Source of the DNA: Candidatus Pacearchaeota archaeon
GTDB taxonomy: Archaea; Nanobdellota; Nanobdellia; Pacearchaeales; GW2011-AR1
Reading direction: 5' to 3'
Length of the DNA stretch: 48,207 nt
Assembly (NCBI GenBank): GCA_016186425.1
Contig: JACPLR010000023.1
Span: forward strand, 1-48,207
Part shown: one piece after another, positions 1 through 9,659 of the stretch
How the letters are laid out: each line of letters starts with the position of its first letter
Position numbering within the stretch: the stretch's first letter is position 1
The notes under the pieces: model-generated
Told to the model about the DNA's origin: nothing
The model's input: the letters and a program-made list of their open reading frames with translations, nothing else
Database searches by the model: none
Position numbers and translations under genes: made by a program

Positions 1-342
1 AATGGACAGCTTTGGGATACTACTGAAGGTAGCTGTAAAGCCCTAAGCGAAGGTGATTATGTACTGGGCATAATAAATAACAGAAATATTTGGTCTGAAA
101 AAAAATTAACAAATTTTAAAGGCGAGTATAAAAATAAATATTCTGAAATAAAAGATTTTTTTATACAAAAAACAAATGATTTTGGCTTTATTATAAAAGA
201 AGTTGAAACAGAAAAGACACTATTTGACGGGCAAAGAAATATTCCTCGCGGAGTTAATGTTTATGCTGAAACAACCCCGATAGACATTCTTGACAAGAAT
301 GCAAATATCACCGGAAGTTCTATAAATGTGATTGTTTGGTAA
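1..342 (+). CDS. C-terminal part of a protein truncated by the window edge (unknown function)
   Basis: Frame 1 is open from base 1 to TAA at 340-342 (NGQLWDTTEGSCKALSEGDYVLG...SSINVIVW*). Confidence 0.7.
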   Translation, partial: NGQLWDTTEGSCKALSEGDYVLGIINNRNIWSEKKLTNFKGEYKNKYSEIKDFFIQKTNDFGFIIKEVETEKTLFDGQRNIPRGVNVYAETTPIDILDKNANITGSSINVIVW

Positions 343-570
343 GGCATCATAAGATTTTTCTGAAATATTACAACACTAAATTTTAATATGCAAAAAATTT
401 AATCCATTTCTAAAATGAATTATTTAATCTTAAAATCTAAAGTATCTGTAGCTTACCCATTTAAATCAGGCAAAATTATGGTATGATTTCAAAACTTCTG
501 AAATGAATATAACCTTAAATCTTCGTTGAAGAAAATTTATACATAATTCAACATATATTTAATTATTTTT

Positions 571-600
571 TAATGAGCGTAGACCGAAGGTCTGCTCATT
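571..600 (-). other. Strong hairpin with cUUCGg tetraloop at the 3' end of the SRP RNA (terminator or 3' structure)
   Basis: Minus strand AATGAGC-AGAC-C(TTCG)G-GTCT-AC-GCTCATT: near-perfect stem with a CUUCGG loop only in the minus orientation. Confidence 0.6.
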
Positions 601-840
601 AAAACCAGAAAAGCTACCCTTATTTTTTCTCCGCCTTGCTACCCTATAAGCACCTTGATTCCTGTTTAGGGCTGCTTCGATCAAGATCTGACCCATTTCG
701 CAAGAGCAAGATCGAATAGGACAAAACATCAACGTCCAAACAAGGACTTGACTGATCCTAAATCACTCGCCTTCTTGCGGCCTGCTTAAAGCTCGCTAGC
801 AGATGGCGCAGAGCTAACGCGCCGGCCTGTCTACTGAAAT
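600..840 (-). ncRNA. ffs: Signal recognition particle (7S/SRP) RNA; boundaries approximate
   Basis: Minus strand has the helix-8 core GGGUCAG-N12-GCAGCCC, with the same 19-nt CAG...GCAG spacing as E. coli 4.5S and human 7SL. The Alu-like 5' domain has two hairpins, GGCGC-GUUAGCUCU-GCGCC and CUGCU-AGCGAGCUUUA-AGCAG, whose loops are complementary (AGCUC/GAGCU). A helix-6-like hairpin UCAAGUCC...GGACGUUGA lies between them. A TATA-like ATATATTTAAAAAG sits about 25 nt upstream on the minus strand. Confidence 0.85.
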
Positions 841-930
841 TCAACATAGAGAGCCTTTTTAAATATATCTTTTAGAAATTTGAAAATAAGTAAACGAAAG
901 TATTTTAAATGAGTTTTATATTATTTAAGT

Positions 931-1077
931 ATGAAAAAAGAAGGTGTTTATGATTTAGTTACAATAATAATGTTCTTATTGGGAGCGTTATTTTTAATTT
1001 CAAATAATATTACAATAGGTTTTGGATTGTGGATACTAACTCTGATAGCTGTTCTATTTAAAAGACAAATATTATAA
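931..1077 (+). CDS. Small membrane protein (48 aa)
   Basis: ATG at 931, TAA at 1075; MKKEGVYDLVTIIMFLLGALFLISNNITIGFGLWILTLIAVLFKRQIL, two hydrophobic segments; ends 1 nt before the next ORF. Confidence 0.6.
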   Translation: MKKEGVYDLVTIIMFLLGALFLISNNITIGFGLWILTLIAVLFKRQIL

Positions 1078-1078
1078 A

Positions 1079-1447
1079 ATGGGGTTTATTGAAAACATTA
1101 ATGCAGATGGTTTGCCTAAACAAATAAGATATGACTTTTTTCTCGCTCTTCTAGGGACCATCATTATGTTATATAGTGGATATGTTTTGATTAATAAACT
1201 GCCTCAAGATCCAGATATTAATTTATTATTTTTTATGATTATAGGTTATGGAATATTTCTATTAGGGCTAAATAATCTAAGAGAAGATTTTGTTATGGAG
1301 TATAATTTAAAAAGACTATATTATGAGATAACTAAATTTGATTTATTAAAAGAATTAGAAAAAAGAAAGATTAATACAAAAAGAATATTTTTGATGAAAA
1401 TGAGATATAACAAAGTAAAAGAAGAAACGATTAATAATAAGAAGTAA
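1079..1447 (+). CDS. Small membrane protein (122 aa)
   Basis: ORF with two TM-like segments, tightly coupled to 931-1077. Confidence 0.7.
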   Translation: MGFIENINADGLPKQIRYDFFLALLGTIIMLYSGYVLINKLPQDPDINLLFFMIIGYGIFLLGLNNLREDFVMEYNLKRLYYEITKFDLLKELEKRKINTKRIFLMKMRYNKVKEETINNKK

Positions 1448-1524
1448 ATATACTATTACTTTTAAATTTAAAATTAGTGGCTCCAGATAATAAATTAGGT
1501 AAAGTTATTGCAATATTTTCAGAT

Positions 1525-1884
1525 TTATTTAGTACTAGGATATCTTCTCAAGCTAAAATTCCCTTTTCCATCATTCTCAAAAAAATATAAACGTCCTTTC
1601 CTATACTCATAAAGATTATATACTCCAGCAACTAAATCTACATCTCCATCTCCATCAAAATCTGCACTTGTTAAATCCATTCTAGATTTACTTCACATAG
1701 GGATTTCAGCAAAATAATCTGCTTTAACAGCTTCCTGTTCAGCTTGTATTCGGGATGTTTCTTTTTCTTGTCTAATACTTTTTAATTTTTCACGGAGATT
1801 ATAAGCAAAAAAAGAGCTTCCACCTATAAAAAGTATTAATAGTCCACCATTAACTATTTTATTTGTTAAATCTTTTCTTTCCAT
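1525..1884 (-). pseudogene. Membrane-anchored FG-GAP/VCBS-type repeat protein interrupted by an in-frame TGA
   Basis: ORF 1693-1884 (TM + coiled part, ...YFAEIPM) ends at TGA. The same frame continues as SKSRMDLTSADFDGDGDVDLVAGVYNLYEYRKGRLYFFENDGKGNFSLRRYPSTK* to 1525, a clear FG-GAP/VCBS-like repeat. Confidence 0.6.
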
Positions 1885-1930
1885 TTTTTTATTAGTATTA
1901 TAAGATTTTTAATCTTTTATATACTATTTT

Positions 1931-4900
1931 TTACCCCCTAAAATAAAGAATTAATCTAATTATAGCAATTATTATTCCAATAATGAATAAAGCATCTAAA
2001 ATCCATAAAAGATATTTTATTGTCGGGTCTTTTAGATATTCAGCAGCTTTCTTGCTGTAATCTGTCTTTCCATTTTCCATCTGTGGCTTTGTATCTTCTT
2101 TGTAAATTGTTAGCTTCTTTTTATTGCTTGTCAGCTTTGCAGTTCCAAGATTTATTACATTATCTTCTTCAGCAACTGGCTGTGCTGTTTCAGCTTCTTC
2201 ACTAACAGATGTTGCTGCAACAGCAACTTCTTCAGTTTCTTTTGTGATTGTAAGTGTTTTTGCTTCCCTGTCAACTCCGCTTCCATTGAAATAAACACTT
2301 GCAGTTATTTCATAGCTTGCTTCACTTGCATTTTGCGGAAGCGTGAATGAGAAACTTTTAGTCGCACTATCATCATCACCAAAGCTCTCAATGTCAAATT
2401 TTTCTGATTTAAGATTAATTCCCAATTCAGTATTTTTTATCTCAACATAAACATCTTCCTGATCGTCACTTCCAACATTTTGGACTTTTACTCTGAAATT
2501 TATAATTTCTTGCTGTGAAGCTTGAGACGGATCAATAGTAAATTTGTCAATTACAACTTTATCATCTTCTCTCTCAATATTTACATTTATGAAATTGGAA
2601 TTGCACTCGCCAGAATCTGCTTTTGCAAATACATAAATTGCAAACTCGTCTTTTTCATCAATATCTTCAGGAATTGTAATTTTTATCTCGCTGTCTTTAC
2701 TCCTTCCTTTATTAATATCTAATGAATCATCATCACTGTCTTCAGACCGGTTTGTATCTAAATTATACAAATGAGCTTCGACCTTGAAATCATTATCTTT
2801 ATTTAATCCGTTTCTTATTTTAGCTTCAACAGTTATATCATCTCCAATATTCAGCTTATCATTATTATCAGGGTTTCTTATTTCAATGCCAATTAAGCTG
2901 GTTTTATTTGAACATTGAGCCACATTACTGAATGCAGGAGGCTGTTTAACATCATTTACAGTTATTTTAACTATTTTTGTTGTTGTTAAATTTGTTTCAT
3001 CAGTAGCTATAAATCTGACATTATAAATTCCGCTTTGGCTAAATGTTGGAGTCCATAAAAATCTTTGGTTTTCAAAACTTGCTCCGCTTGGCAAATTATT
3101 AGCAGTGTAAGTTATATTGTCTCCATCAAGATCAACAGCATTAACACTGAATTCTATTGTCTGGTTTTCTAAAATTGTTCTATCACTGATACTATTAAAA
3201 ATAGGCGCATCAGGAGCGCTTACACTAAATGTCCTGTTTTCAGATGCAAAGGCAGAATTCCTTGAATCACTGCATCTTACATTCCATAAATAGATTCCAT
3301 CATTAACATTTTCTAAAGCGAAATTTCCTGTAACCATTCCATTTACAAGAGAAAATATCAAAGAAGATACTGGCCCGAAATTACCATTAACATTGCTGTA
3401 TAATTCGCAGTTTAAATTTTCAGCATTGTCAGTAGTGTTAAATGTAAAATTAACATTCCTTACATTAAATGTAGAATTATTATCCGGATTATTCAGAACA
3501 ACACTTGGAATAATCATATCTGCGGAATTTGGCAGTTCAAGTGTTGGAATGTCAAACACTTTAAAGTCATTGCTGTCAGTATTTGTATCCAATCCGTCTG
3601 TTTTTCTTCCAACAGATTTGTTTTGCGGAGGAAGAGGGGCATTTTCCTCTCCGTCCCCATAAATAATCATATCCACATTCTCATTATTGCATATTAATTT
3701 TATAGTATCTCCAGTATCTCTCAACCCATTAACCCATTCAAAAACTATAAACTCTCCAGAATTTAAGCTTCCGTCAAGAGCAAGATTGTCATTATTGCTA
3801 TTTTCTAATTTGCATATTCCCAAATTAAGATTCGTATTGCTTGGATTATAAATTTCAACCCAGTCATTTTCTCCAGTTCCCGGATTTGCTAATAATTCAT
3901 TAATAACTGCTTTTGGCATTACATTTATTGTAATCTGCTGTTCATCTATTCCCCCTTTTCCATCACTTACACTAATCATTACATTGTAACTTCCTTCATT
4001 TCCTTTAGTCGTTTGCCACATTCCGGAAGCATTTAATGGAGATGAAAATGCAAATACAAGATTATCATTGTCAATATCACTGGCAGAAGGGCTAACAACA
4101 ACTAACTGTCCTGCAACTACATCTATATTGTTTAAATGTTGCAATACAGGAGCATCATTTGCTGCAGTAACATTGATAAGAATATTATTGCTATCCACAG
4201 AATTCTGCCCGTCAGAAGCACTGATAACTATAAATCCGTTTCCAAACCAGTTTAATACATTTCTTAAAGTCAGCATACTTCCGGAAATTGTCGCCAAAAT
4301 ATTATTATTTGAAACACTTTTAATGCTGTAATTTAGCGGATCATTCTCAGGATCGCTAAAGTGGCCGTTTAAATCCACATTTAAATTTAAATCTTCATCA
4401 AATGAAACAGATGAGAAATTAGATATTAATCTCGGAGCATCGTTTATGCAGTTTTTAAGCAAGTCACTCGAATTTATATTATATGTTGCATCATCATCAT
4501 TGCAGTCATTACCGCCAGCGACTATTGCGTTGAAACCATCTAAATCAACATCCCTTAAGTCTTTGCCATCGCAATTCTCATCAATTCCATTGTATTTTAT
4601 TTCAGTCGCATTCGGATTAATATTGGCATTGTCATCATTGCAGTCATTGTCAAAAAATCCATCTCCATCCCTGTCCTGCCCGTTAATGCTCCAAGCTAAA
4701 GAATTTCTGAATAAATTTCTTGTATCCCCGCTCCAGTATGCTGTTTCAGTCAGGCCAAAAAACAAGCTTCTTTTGCTTGCTATTTTTCCATTAAGCATAA
4801 GCGTGTTTGGCTGAACATAAGCTACAAATGTTTCGCCGCTTGCAGCATTTTCTCCAATACTAACTTTTTTTAATACTGGTTTTTTTCCACTAAGGTAGTA

Positions 4901-5989
4901 AGCATTTACAGTTGCAGGAGTGTTTGTATAAGCAAAAAATAAATCATTTAATCCTTCTGTTATGGTTATATTTATTTTATTATTTCTTAATTGCAGGAAG
5001 CTTGCTCCGGTTTGTCCGCTGCTTGCACTCCATCCCCATTTTGTTGCAAAATATTTTGAATTAAATATAAGTGAGTTGTGTTGAGTTATTATATTAGATA
5101 ATCTGTCAACATTCAAGCTTCCAAATAAATCATCTCCCACAAAAACTAATCTATAATCTGAGAAATTTGTGCTTTGAATCTGAGTTTCCTGTATTATATC
5201 ATAGCTGTATCCGCTTTCATTAAATATATTCTTTAAGTTGTTATCAGCCATTGAAGCACTTTTTACAACATAAGCAATGTCTTTGGCAAAAACAAGTGGT
5301 GAAACCATTAGAGCTAAGAATACTGTTAAAAAAATTCCAGCCAATATTAAAATAAATAATTTCTTCTCCTTTTTCTTTTTTATAATATACATCAGGCCAA
5401 CAATAACTGCAATTAATAAAATACTTGTTAGCAGCAGGCTTAATACTAAACTGCCATTTATTTTTCCATCGCTATTATTATTTCCTGAAAATACTGAAAG
5501 TATATTTCCACTCAGGGTTCCATTGCCATTTGAATTGCTGTTTGAACTTCCTTGATTAACATTGACAATAATCTGTGAAGATAAAATAACTCCTGCCTCA
5601 TTTTCGTTTGTCGGAGCAAACTTTACATTGATTCTTCCCTCATCTCTTCCAGTTTCCTCTCCAGCCCTTAATGTAAACTTTGCCCGTTTCTCCTCTCCGG
5701 CATTTAAGATAAAATTCTCATCAATTAATTCTATATTGTCAGTTAAATTCCCGCCAACAAATAGAGTGATATTCAAAGGAACATCATTATCATTAATAAC
5801 CTGTATTGATCTTTCAATTTCCTCGCCAGGATCAAGATTTAATACCATTCGGCCGTTTCCTATCTTGCCGGTTATAGCGCTGGCTAAATTTAATGAAAAA
5901 ATTAATAAAATAAATAATCCAATAACCATCCATATACCCTGAAATAAGTTAAATAAATTCTTTTTTTTCATTTGAAAATATAATAACAC
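1931..5989 (-). CDS. Giant secreted, membrane-anchored surface protein: Rossmann-like ectodomain, MopE-type metal-binding repeats, cadherin-like repeats, lamin-tail domain, C-terminal TM
   Basis: 1352 aa; N-terminal signal/TM; DRDGDGFFDNDCNDDNANINPNATEIKYNGIDENCDG (MopE-like); VINELLANPGTGENDWVEIYNPS (LTD); several DxDxDxxxY repeats; C-terminal TM. Confidence 0.85.
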   Translation of the reverse strand: MLLYFQMKKKNLFNLFQGIWMVIGLFILLIFSLNLASAITGKIGNGRMVLNLDPGEEIERSIQVINDNDVPLNITLFVGGNLTDNIELIDENFILNAGEEKRAKFTLRAGEETGRDEGRINVKFAPTNENEAGVILSSQIIVNVNQGSSNSNSNGNGTLSGNILSVFSGNNNSDGKINGSLVLSLLLTSILLIAVIVGLMYIIKKKKEKKLFILILAGIFLTVFLALMVSPLVFAKDIAYVVKSASMADNNLKNIFNESGYSYDIIQETQIQSTNFSDYRLVFVGDDLFGSLNVDRLSNIITQHNSLIFNSKYFATKWGWSASSGQTGASFLQLRNNKINITITEGLNDLFFAYTNTPATVNAYYLSGKKPVLKKVSIGENAASGETFVAYVQPNTLMLNGKIASKRSLFFGLTETAYWSGDTRNLFRNSLAWSINGQDRDGDGFFDNDCNDDNANINPNATEIKYNGIDENCDGKDLRDVDLDGFNAIVAGGNDCNDDDATYNINSSDLLKNCINDAPRLISNFSSVSFDEDLNLNVDLNGHFSDPENDPLNYSIKSVSNNNILATISGSMLTLRNVLNWFGNGFIVISASDGQNSVDSNNILINVTAANDAPVLQHLNNIDVVAGQLVVVSPSASDIDNDNLVFAFSSPLNASGMWQTTKGNEGSYNVMISVSDGKGGIDEQQITINVMPKAVINELLANPGTGENDWVEIYNPSNTNLNLGICKLENSNNDNLALDGSLNSGEFIVFEWVNGLRDTGDTIKLICNNENVDMIIYGDGEENAPLPPQNKSVGRKTDGLDTNTDSNDFKVFDIPTLELPNSADMIIPSVVLNNPDNNSTFNVRNVNFTFNTTDNAENLNCELYSNVNGNFGPVSSLIFSLVNGMVTGNFALENVNDGIYLWNVRCSDSRNSAFASENRTFSVSAPDAPIFNSISDRTILENQTIEFSVNAVDLDGDNITYTANNLPSGASFENQRFLWTPTFSQSGIYNVRFIATDETNLTTTKIVKITVNDVKQPPAFSNVAQCSNKTSLIGIEIRNPDNNDKLNIGDDITVEAKIRNGLNKDNDFKVEAHLYNLDTNRSEDSDDDSLDINKGRSKDSEIKITIPEDIDEKDEFAIYVFAKADSGECNSNFINVNIEREDDKVVIDKFTIDPSQASQQEIINFRVKVQNVGSDDQEDVYVEIKNTELGINLKSEKFDIESFGDDDSATKSFSFTLPQNASEASYEITASVYFNGSGVDREAKTLTITKETEEVAVAATSVSEEAETAQPVAEEDNVINLGTAKLTSNKKKLTIYKEDTKPQMENGKTDYSKKAAEYLKDPTIKYLLWILDALFIIGIIIAIIRLILYFRG

Positions 5990-6116
5990 TTCATGCCTGG
6001 ATAGTGCTACTTAGAAATTAAACCTTTTTCGTAAGTATTTAAAGATTATTATCGTCGAGAAAATAGTTTTTTGTAGTTACTTGAATTAGATGAAAATTTA
6101 ATATAATTAGTAATTT

Positions 6117-6373
6117 AAGGGAGATGTCAAGAAGAACCGCAGCATTCTAAAGGGAAGCGTCATAAGAGAAACCGCAGGTGTCTTTTATTTTTGAAAATAA
6201 TTCAATATCTTTACATGATTTTTAAGCTGGAAATAATTAAGTTACATTTAAAAGGAGATGTCATAAGAAGAACCTTGGTTCTTTTTATCCAGTAACTTTA
6301 TCTAATGAATCAATCCAAATTTCTCCTAATAAAAGGAAAGTTTGATAAAGAAAACCATTGGTTGTCTTTATTA
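6117..6373. repeat. Cluster of hairpin intergenic repeats (AAAAGGARRTGTCATAAGARGAACC...GGTTCTTTTTAT family), 4 copies
   Basis: Copies at ~6117-6140 (degenerate), 6148-6192, 6249-6288, 6328-6373. Confidence 0.7.
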
Positions 6374-6397
6374 TTTAATATGGTATATTTACCAAAA

Positions 6398-7399
6398 TCA
6401 AATCGGCTTAATTACGCAATTCAAGCTCTTTACTTCATTGACTTCATTAAGCCCCTTTCCAAATATAAATACATTGTCATTTACAATATCGTAAATATCG
6501 GGGAACAATGTTACATCATATGCAGGGCATAGATTATTCTTGTTGTAAGGTGTTTTAACCAGTGTGAATGTGTTTGCAGTGAAATCTCTCCATTTTTCCA
6601 ATCCAGCCATTTCTCTTTTAACTCTCACATAAAGTTTTCCTTGATTGTCAACTCTTGCATAGAACTTGTAAGTATCATTTCCAGTTATAATATAATGCAT
6701 GTCAGTGCCTATTGAAAATGGTTCTACAGGCTGGTATTGGGTATAGAGTAATCCGCTTAATACTGAGAATCTATGCTTCTGTATTCCAGCTTCAACTTCG
6801 CGATAGCTATTATCTAATGTTAGAGTTACAGGAGCTCCAGGCTGATTGCTCTCGCCATATGTACAATAAAAATTATATGTATGTCCTTGCTGCAAGCTTG
6901 TTTGTATAGGCTGTTTTATTTCCAAATACCTTTCAGGATTTGGATTAAATATTGTGCTCGCCTGGCAGATTTGATTGAAATTATCGAAATCATCGTCAGT
7001 TATATTAATAATTGTATCATTTTCACGAGGTTGTGGCAAGCATGCAGCATTCAAGCATCCAAATGGGCAATTTTGTACAAATGTATTGGTTGTCTGTGTG
7101 TTGCAGTTATTGTTTAAGCATTGTGGAGTTTGAGTTCTGTTCATAATATTATTTCCATCACAAAATAGCTGGCTTGTTACACTTCCGCATTGTGAATCAA
7201 TTGTACATTGAGGTTGCGGCAAACACGCTCCATTACTGCAACCAAACTGGCAGTTTTGCAAAGTAGTATTTGTTGTAATTGTTGTGCATGTATTAGTCAA
7301 AGTGCATGTTGGTGTTTGAGTAATATTGATTCTGTTATTTCCAGAACAAATTACCTGGCTTGACTGGATTCCACACTGCGCGTTATTTATGCATTGCAA
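6398..7399 (-). CDS. Cys-rich repeat surface protein, C-terminal part (probably a fragment of a larger gene)
   Basis: INNAQCGIQSSQVICSGNN.../CTIDSQCGS... repeats plus a unique C-terminal domain; only a TTG start; upstream ORF continues the repeat pattern in another frame. Confidence 0.7.
   Translation of the reverse strand: MQCINNAQCGIQSSQVICSGNNRINITQTPTCTLTNTCTTITTNTTLQNCQFGCSNGACLPQPQCTIDSQCGSVTSQLFCDGNNIMNRTQTPQCLNNNCNTQTTNTFVQNCPFGCLNAACLPQPRENDTIINITDDDFDNFNQICQASTIFNPNPERYLEIKQPIQTSLQQGHTYNFYCTYGESNQPGAPVTLTLDNSYREVEAGIQKHRFSVLSGLLYTQYQPVEPFSIGTDMHYIITGNDTYKFYARVDNQGKLYVRVKREMAGLEKWRDFTANTFTLVKTPYNKNNLCPAYDVTLFPDIYDIVNDNVFIFGKGLNEVNEVKSLNCVIKPI
7257..7394. repeat. 138-bp exact direct repeat within Cys-rich gene (copy 1)
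   Basis: Identical by reading to 9502-9639. Confidence 0.85.
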
Positions 7400-7899
7400 C
7401 TATTCACAGTTCCTGGATTTACACAAATGTCAGTTGTCTGCGCATTATTATCATTGCAGTCATTATTTGTTATGCATCTTATATTATTGTGCTGGCAGAA
7501 GCTCTGTTGTGTTCCCGGATTTATGCAAAGATCCTGGGTATATGCATTATTGTCATTGCATTCAGCATCTGTAAAACATATTGGTCTTGGAAGGCAGGCT
7601 GCATTAGCACAACCATACTGGCAGGCCTGAACTAACAAATCATTTGTCACACTTGTGCAAAAATTATTTGCAGTGCATGTAGGTGTTATAGTTCTGTTAA
7701 CTAGATTATTTCCAGAACAGACTAAAATACTTGCCATACTTCCACACTGAGCATTATTAATACACTGCAATAAATCATGTCGGCAGAAACTATTAACAGT
7801 TCCAGGATTTACACAAATGTCTCTTGTCTGCTGGTTATTATCATTGCAATCAACATTTGTGAAGCATATTATTGTTTCATGCCTGCATTGATTATTCAC
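7387..7899 (-). CDS. Cys-rich repeat fragment (same broken gene)
   Basis: CNDNNAQTTDICVNPGT repeats. The same frame is open upstream (CVNPGTLQSNCVVSRTPRLIQDCNDNNANTQDSC...) back to the 8085-8110 junction, without an obvious gene start. Confidence 0.6.
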   Translation of the reverse strand: MNNQCRHETIICFTNVDCNDNNQQTRDICVNPGTVNSFCRHDLLQCINNAQCGSMASILVCSGNNLVNRTITPTCTANNFCTSVTNDLLVQACQYGCANAACLPRPICFTDAECNDNNAYTQDLCINPGTQQSFCQHNNIRCITNNDCNDNNAQTTDICVNPGTVNSCNA

Positions 7900-8084
7900 A
7901 CATTGATCTATAGTATGATTATTATTATCATTACAATCTAAATCCTCATCACATTCTCCAATTTGTGTGAATACACAAATTCCATTACTGCATGAATCCT
8001 GAGTATTTGCATTATTATCATTGCAATCCTGTATTAATCTAGGTGTTCTGCTTACAACGCAGTTGCTTTGCAGTGTTCCAGGAT

Positions 8085-9659
8085 TTACACAAATGTCTTA
8101 TAAACATCATTCAGCGAACAGAATTCTCCATCAATAAATCCAGTCACTCCGCACTCTAAATCATTCAAACAATTTACTTCAGTATTCAAACAATAACTTT
8201 GAGGTGTTGAAGGATTTACACACTGGTCAACAGTTCTCACATTATTATCATTGCATTCATTGTCATTATTACATTCAATATTAGGTATTATACACACTTC
8301 ATTATTGCATCCATACTGACATGTTTGAACAACATTATCTGTTGTAATTGTTGTACATGTATTGCTGGCAGTGCAGTCTGGTGTTTGAGTTCTATTAACT
8401 CTGTTGTTCCCAATACAAATTATATTACTTATTTGTGTTCCACACTGAGCATCATTTATGCATTGTAATAAATTATTTTCACAGAAACTCTGCGGAGTTC
8501 CAGGATTTCTGCATATATCCTGTGTTTGTGAATTATTATCATCACATTCATTATCATTATTACATTCAATTGTCTGATTTACACAAACCAATTCACAGGT
8601 ATTATTTCCAAGGTTTTCATAAAGCTGGATTATTCCATTATAGTTGTCAACAAAGAAATACTGCCCATTAGTTATTTGAGCCATGTCTTTCAAAACCTGC
8701 TCGTTAATTTCGTTTTTCTTTCCAAATCCGACAGTTATTATCATAACTCCTCTGTTTTTGGCATAATTTGCAGCGCTGATTGAAGATTCAATATCAATAG
8801 GATCTGTGAATGTTCCTGTAGTATCTTGTGAATTTGCAACAGTTGGCGCTCCGTCTGACAAAAATATTATGACCTTTGGCGCAGTATTTCTTCCCTGGTT
8901 GATTAGCTTGTCGACAGCAGCAATTATGGATTGATTATAATTTGTATCAGCATTTCCGTTTGCATATAATTGGGTTATTCCAGCATTTATTACATTAAAG
9001 TTGCTTGTCAAGCCAACTTCATTGACAACATCTGTTGAAAAAGTGCTTAATCCTATTTTTGTTCCGCTGTTTTTGTTTAAAGCAGCTTCAGCAAGTTTTG
9101 AAGCAGCGTCTCTCGCGCTTTTTATTTTTGTTATTCTCTGGAACCTATTATCTGCAGGAGGATCTAGATAGCGATTCATGCTTCCACTTCTGTCAAATAC
9201 CAACTCAAAATCCAACGCCCCACCAGAACATATTTCTGTGCATATCTGCCCTTCTATTATACAAGTTGACGAACATCCATCTCCATTAATTAAATTTCCA
9301 TCATCGCACTGCTCTCCGCTTTCTCTAATTCCATTACCACATACTGGTTGTATAGGATTATGTACACATTGTGATTGTGGAGTTCCAGGATTCAAGCAAA
9401 TATCCTGTGTATTTGGATTATTGTCATTGCATTGCGCATCATTACTACATTCAATATTCGGCTGGATACAAGCGCCATTTACACAACCATATTGGCAATT
9501 CTGCAAAGTAGTATTTGTTGTAATTGTTGTGCATGTATTAGTCAAAGTGCATGTTGGTGTTTGAGTAATATTGATTCTGTTATTTCCAGAACAAATTACC
9601 TGGCTTGACTGGATTCCACACTGCGCGTTATTTATGCATGCAGCGGAGTATTTACGCAA
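8085..9659 (-). CDS. VWA-domain + Cys-rich repeat surface protein fragment
   Basis: MIDAS motif ELVFDRSGSMN; VIIFLSDGAPT; Myxococcus-type Cys-rich repeat VCGNGIRESGEQCDDGNLINGDGCSSTC; flanked by CNDNN and QCG repeats. Confidence 0.75.
   Translation of the reverse strand: MRKYSAACINNAQCGIQSSQVICSGNNRINITQTPTCTLTNTCTTITTNTTLQNCQYGCVNGACIQPNIECSNDAQCNDNNPNTQDICLNPGTPQSQCVHNPIQPVCGNGIRESGEQCDDGNLINGDGCSSTCIIEGQICTEICSGGALDFELVFDRSGSMNRYLDPPADNRFQRITKIKSARDAASKLAEAALNKNSGTKIGLSTFSTDVVNEVGLTSNFNVINAGITQLYANGNADTNYNQSIIAAVDKLINQGRNTAPKVIIFLSDGAPTVANSQDTTGTFTDPIDIESSISAANYAKNRGVMIITVGFGKKNEINEQVLKDMAQITNGQYFFVDNYNGIIQLYENLGNNTCELVCVNQTIECNNDNECDDNNSQTQDICRNPGTPQSFCENNLLQCINDAQCGTQISNIICIGNNRVNRTQTPDCTASNTCTTITTDNVVQTCQYGCNNEVCIIPNIECNNDNECNDNNVRTVDQCVNPSTPQSYCLNTEVNCLNDLECGVTGFIDGEFCSLNDVYKTFV
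9502..9639. repeat. 138-bp exact direct repeat within Cys-rich gene (copy 2)
   Basis: Identical by reading to 7257-7394. Confidence 0.85.

Noticed and set aside
1525-1884. Selenocysteine insertion at the in-frame TGA
   Set aside because: No SECIS-like structure recognised and FG-GAP proteins are not known selenoproteins; nonsense mutation or error is simpler.
2020-5942. Plus-strand ORFs within 1931-5989
   Set aside because: Antisense to a clearly coding 1352-aa protein with recognisable domains.
6305-6532. 75-aa plus ORF overlapping the hairpin repeat and the 3' end of 6398-7399
   Set aside because: Overlaps the repeat element and antisense coding sequence; no coding signal.
7326-9608. Plus-strand ORFs (e.g. 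7326-7574, 7360-7635, 8435-8671, 9178-9564) over the Cys-rich region
   Set aside because: Antisense shadow ORFs of the low-complexity minus-strand Cys-rich coding repeats; compositionally odd (C/H/Y-rich) with no family-like features.
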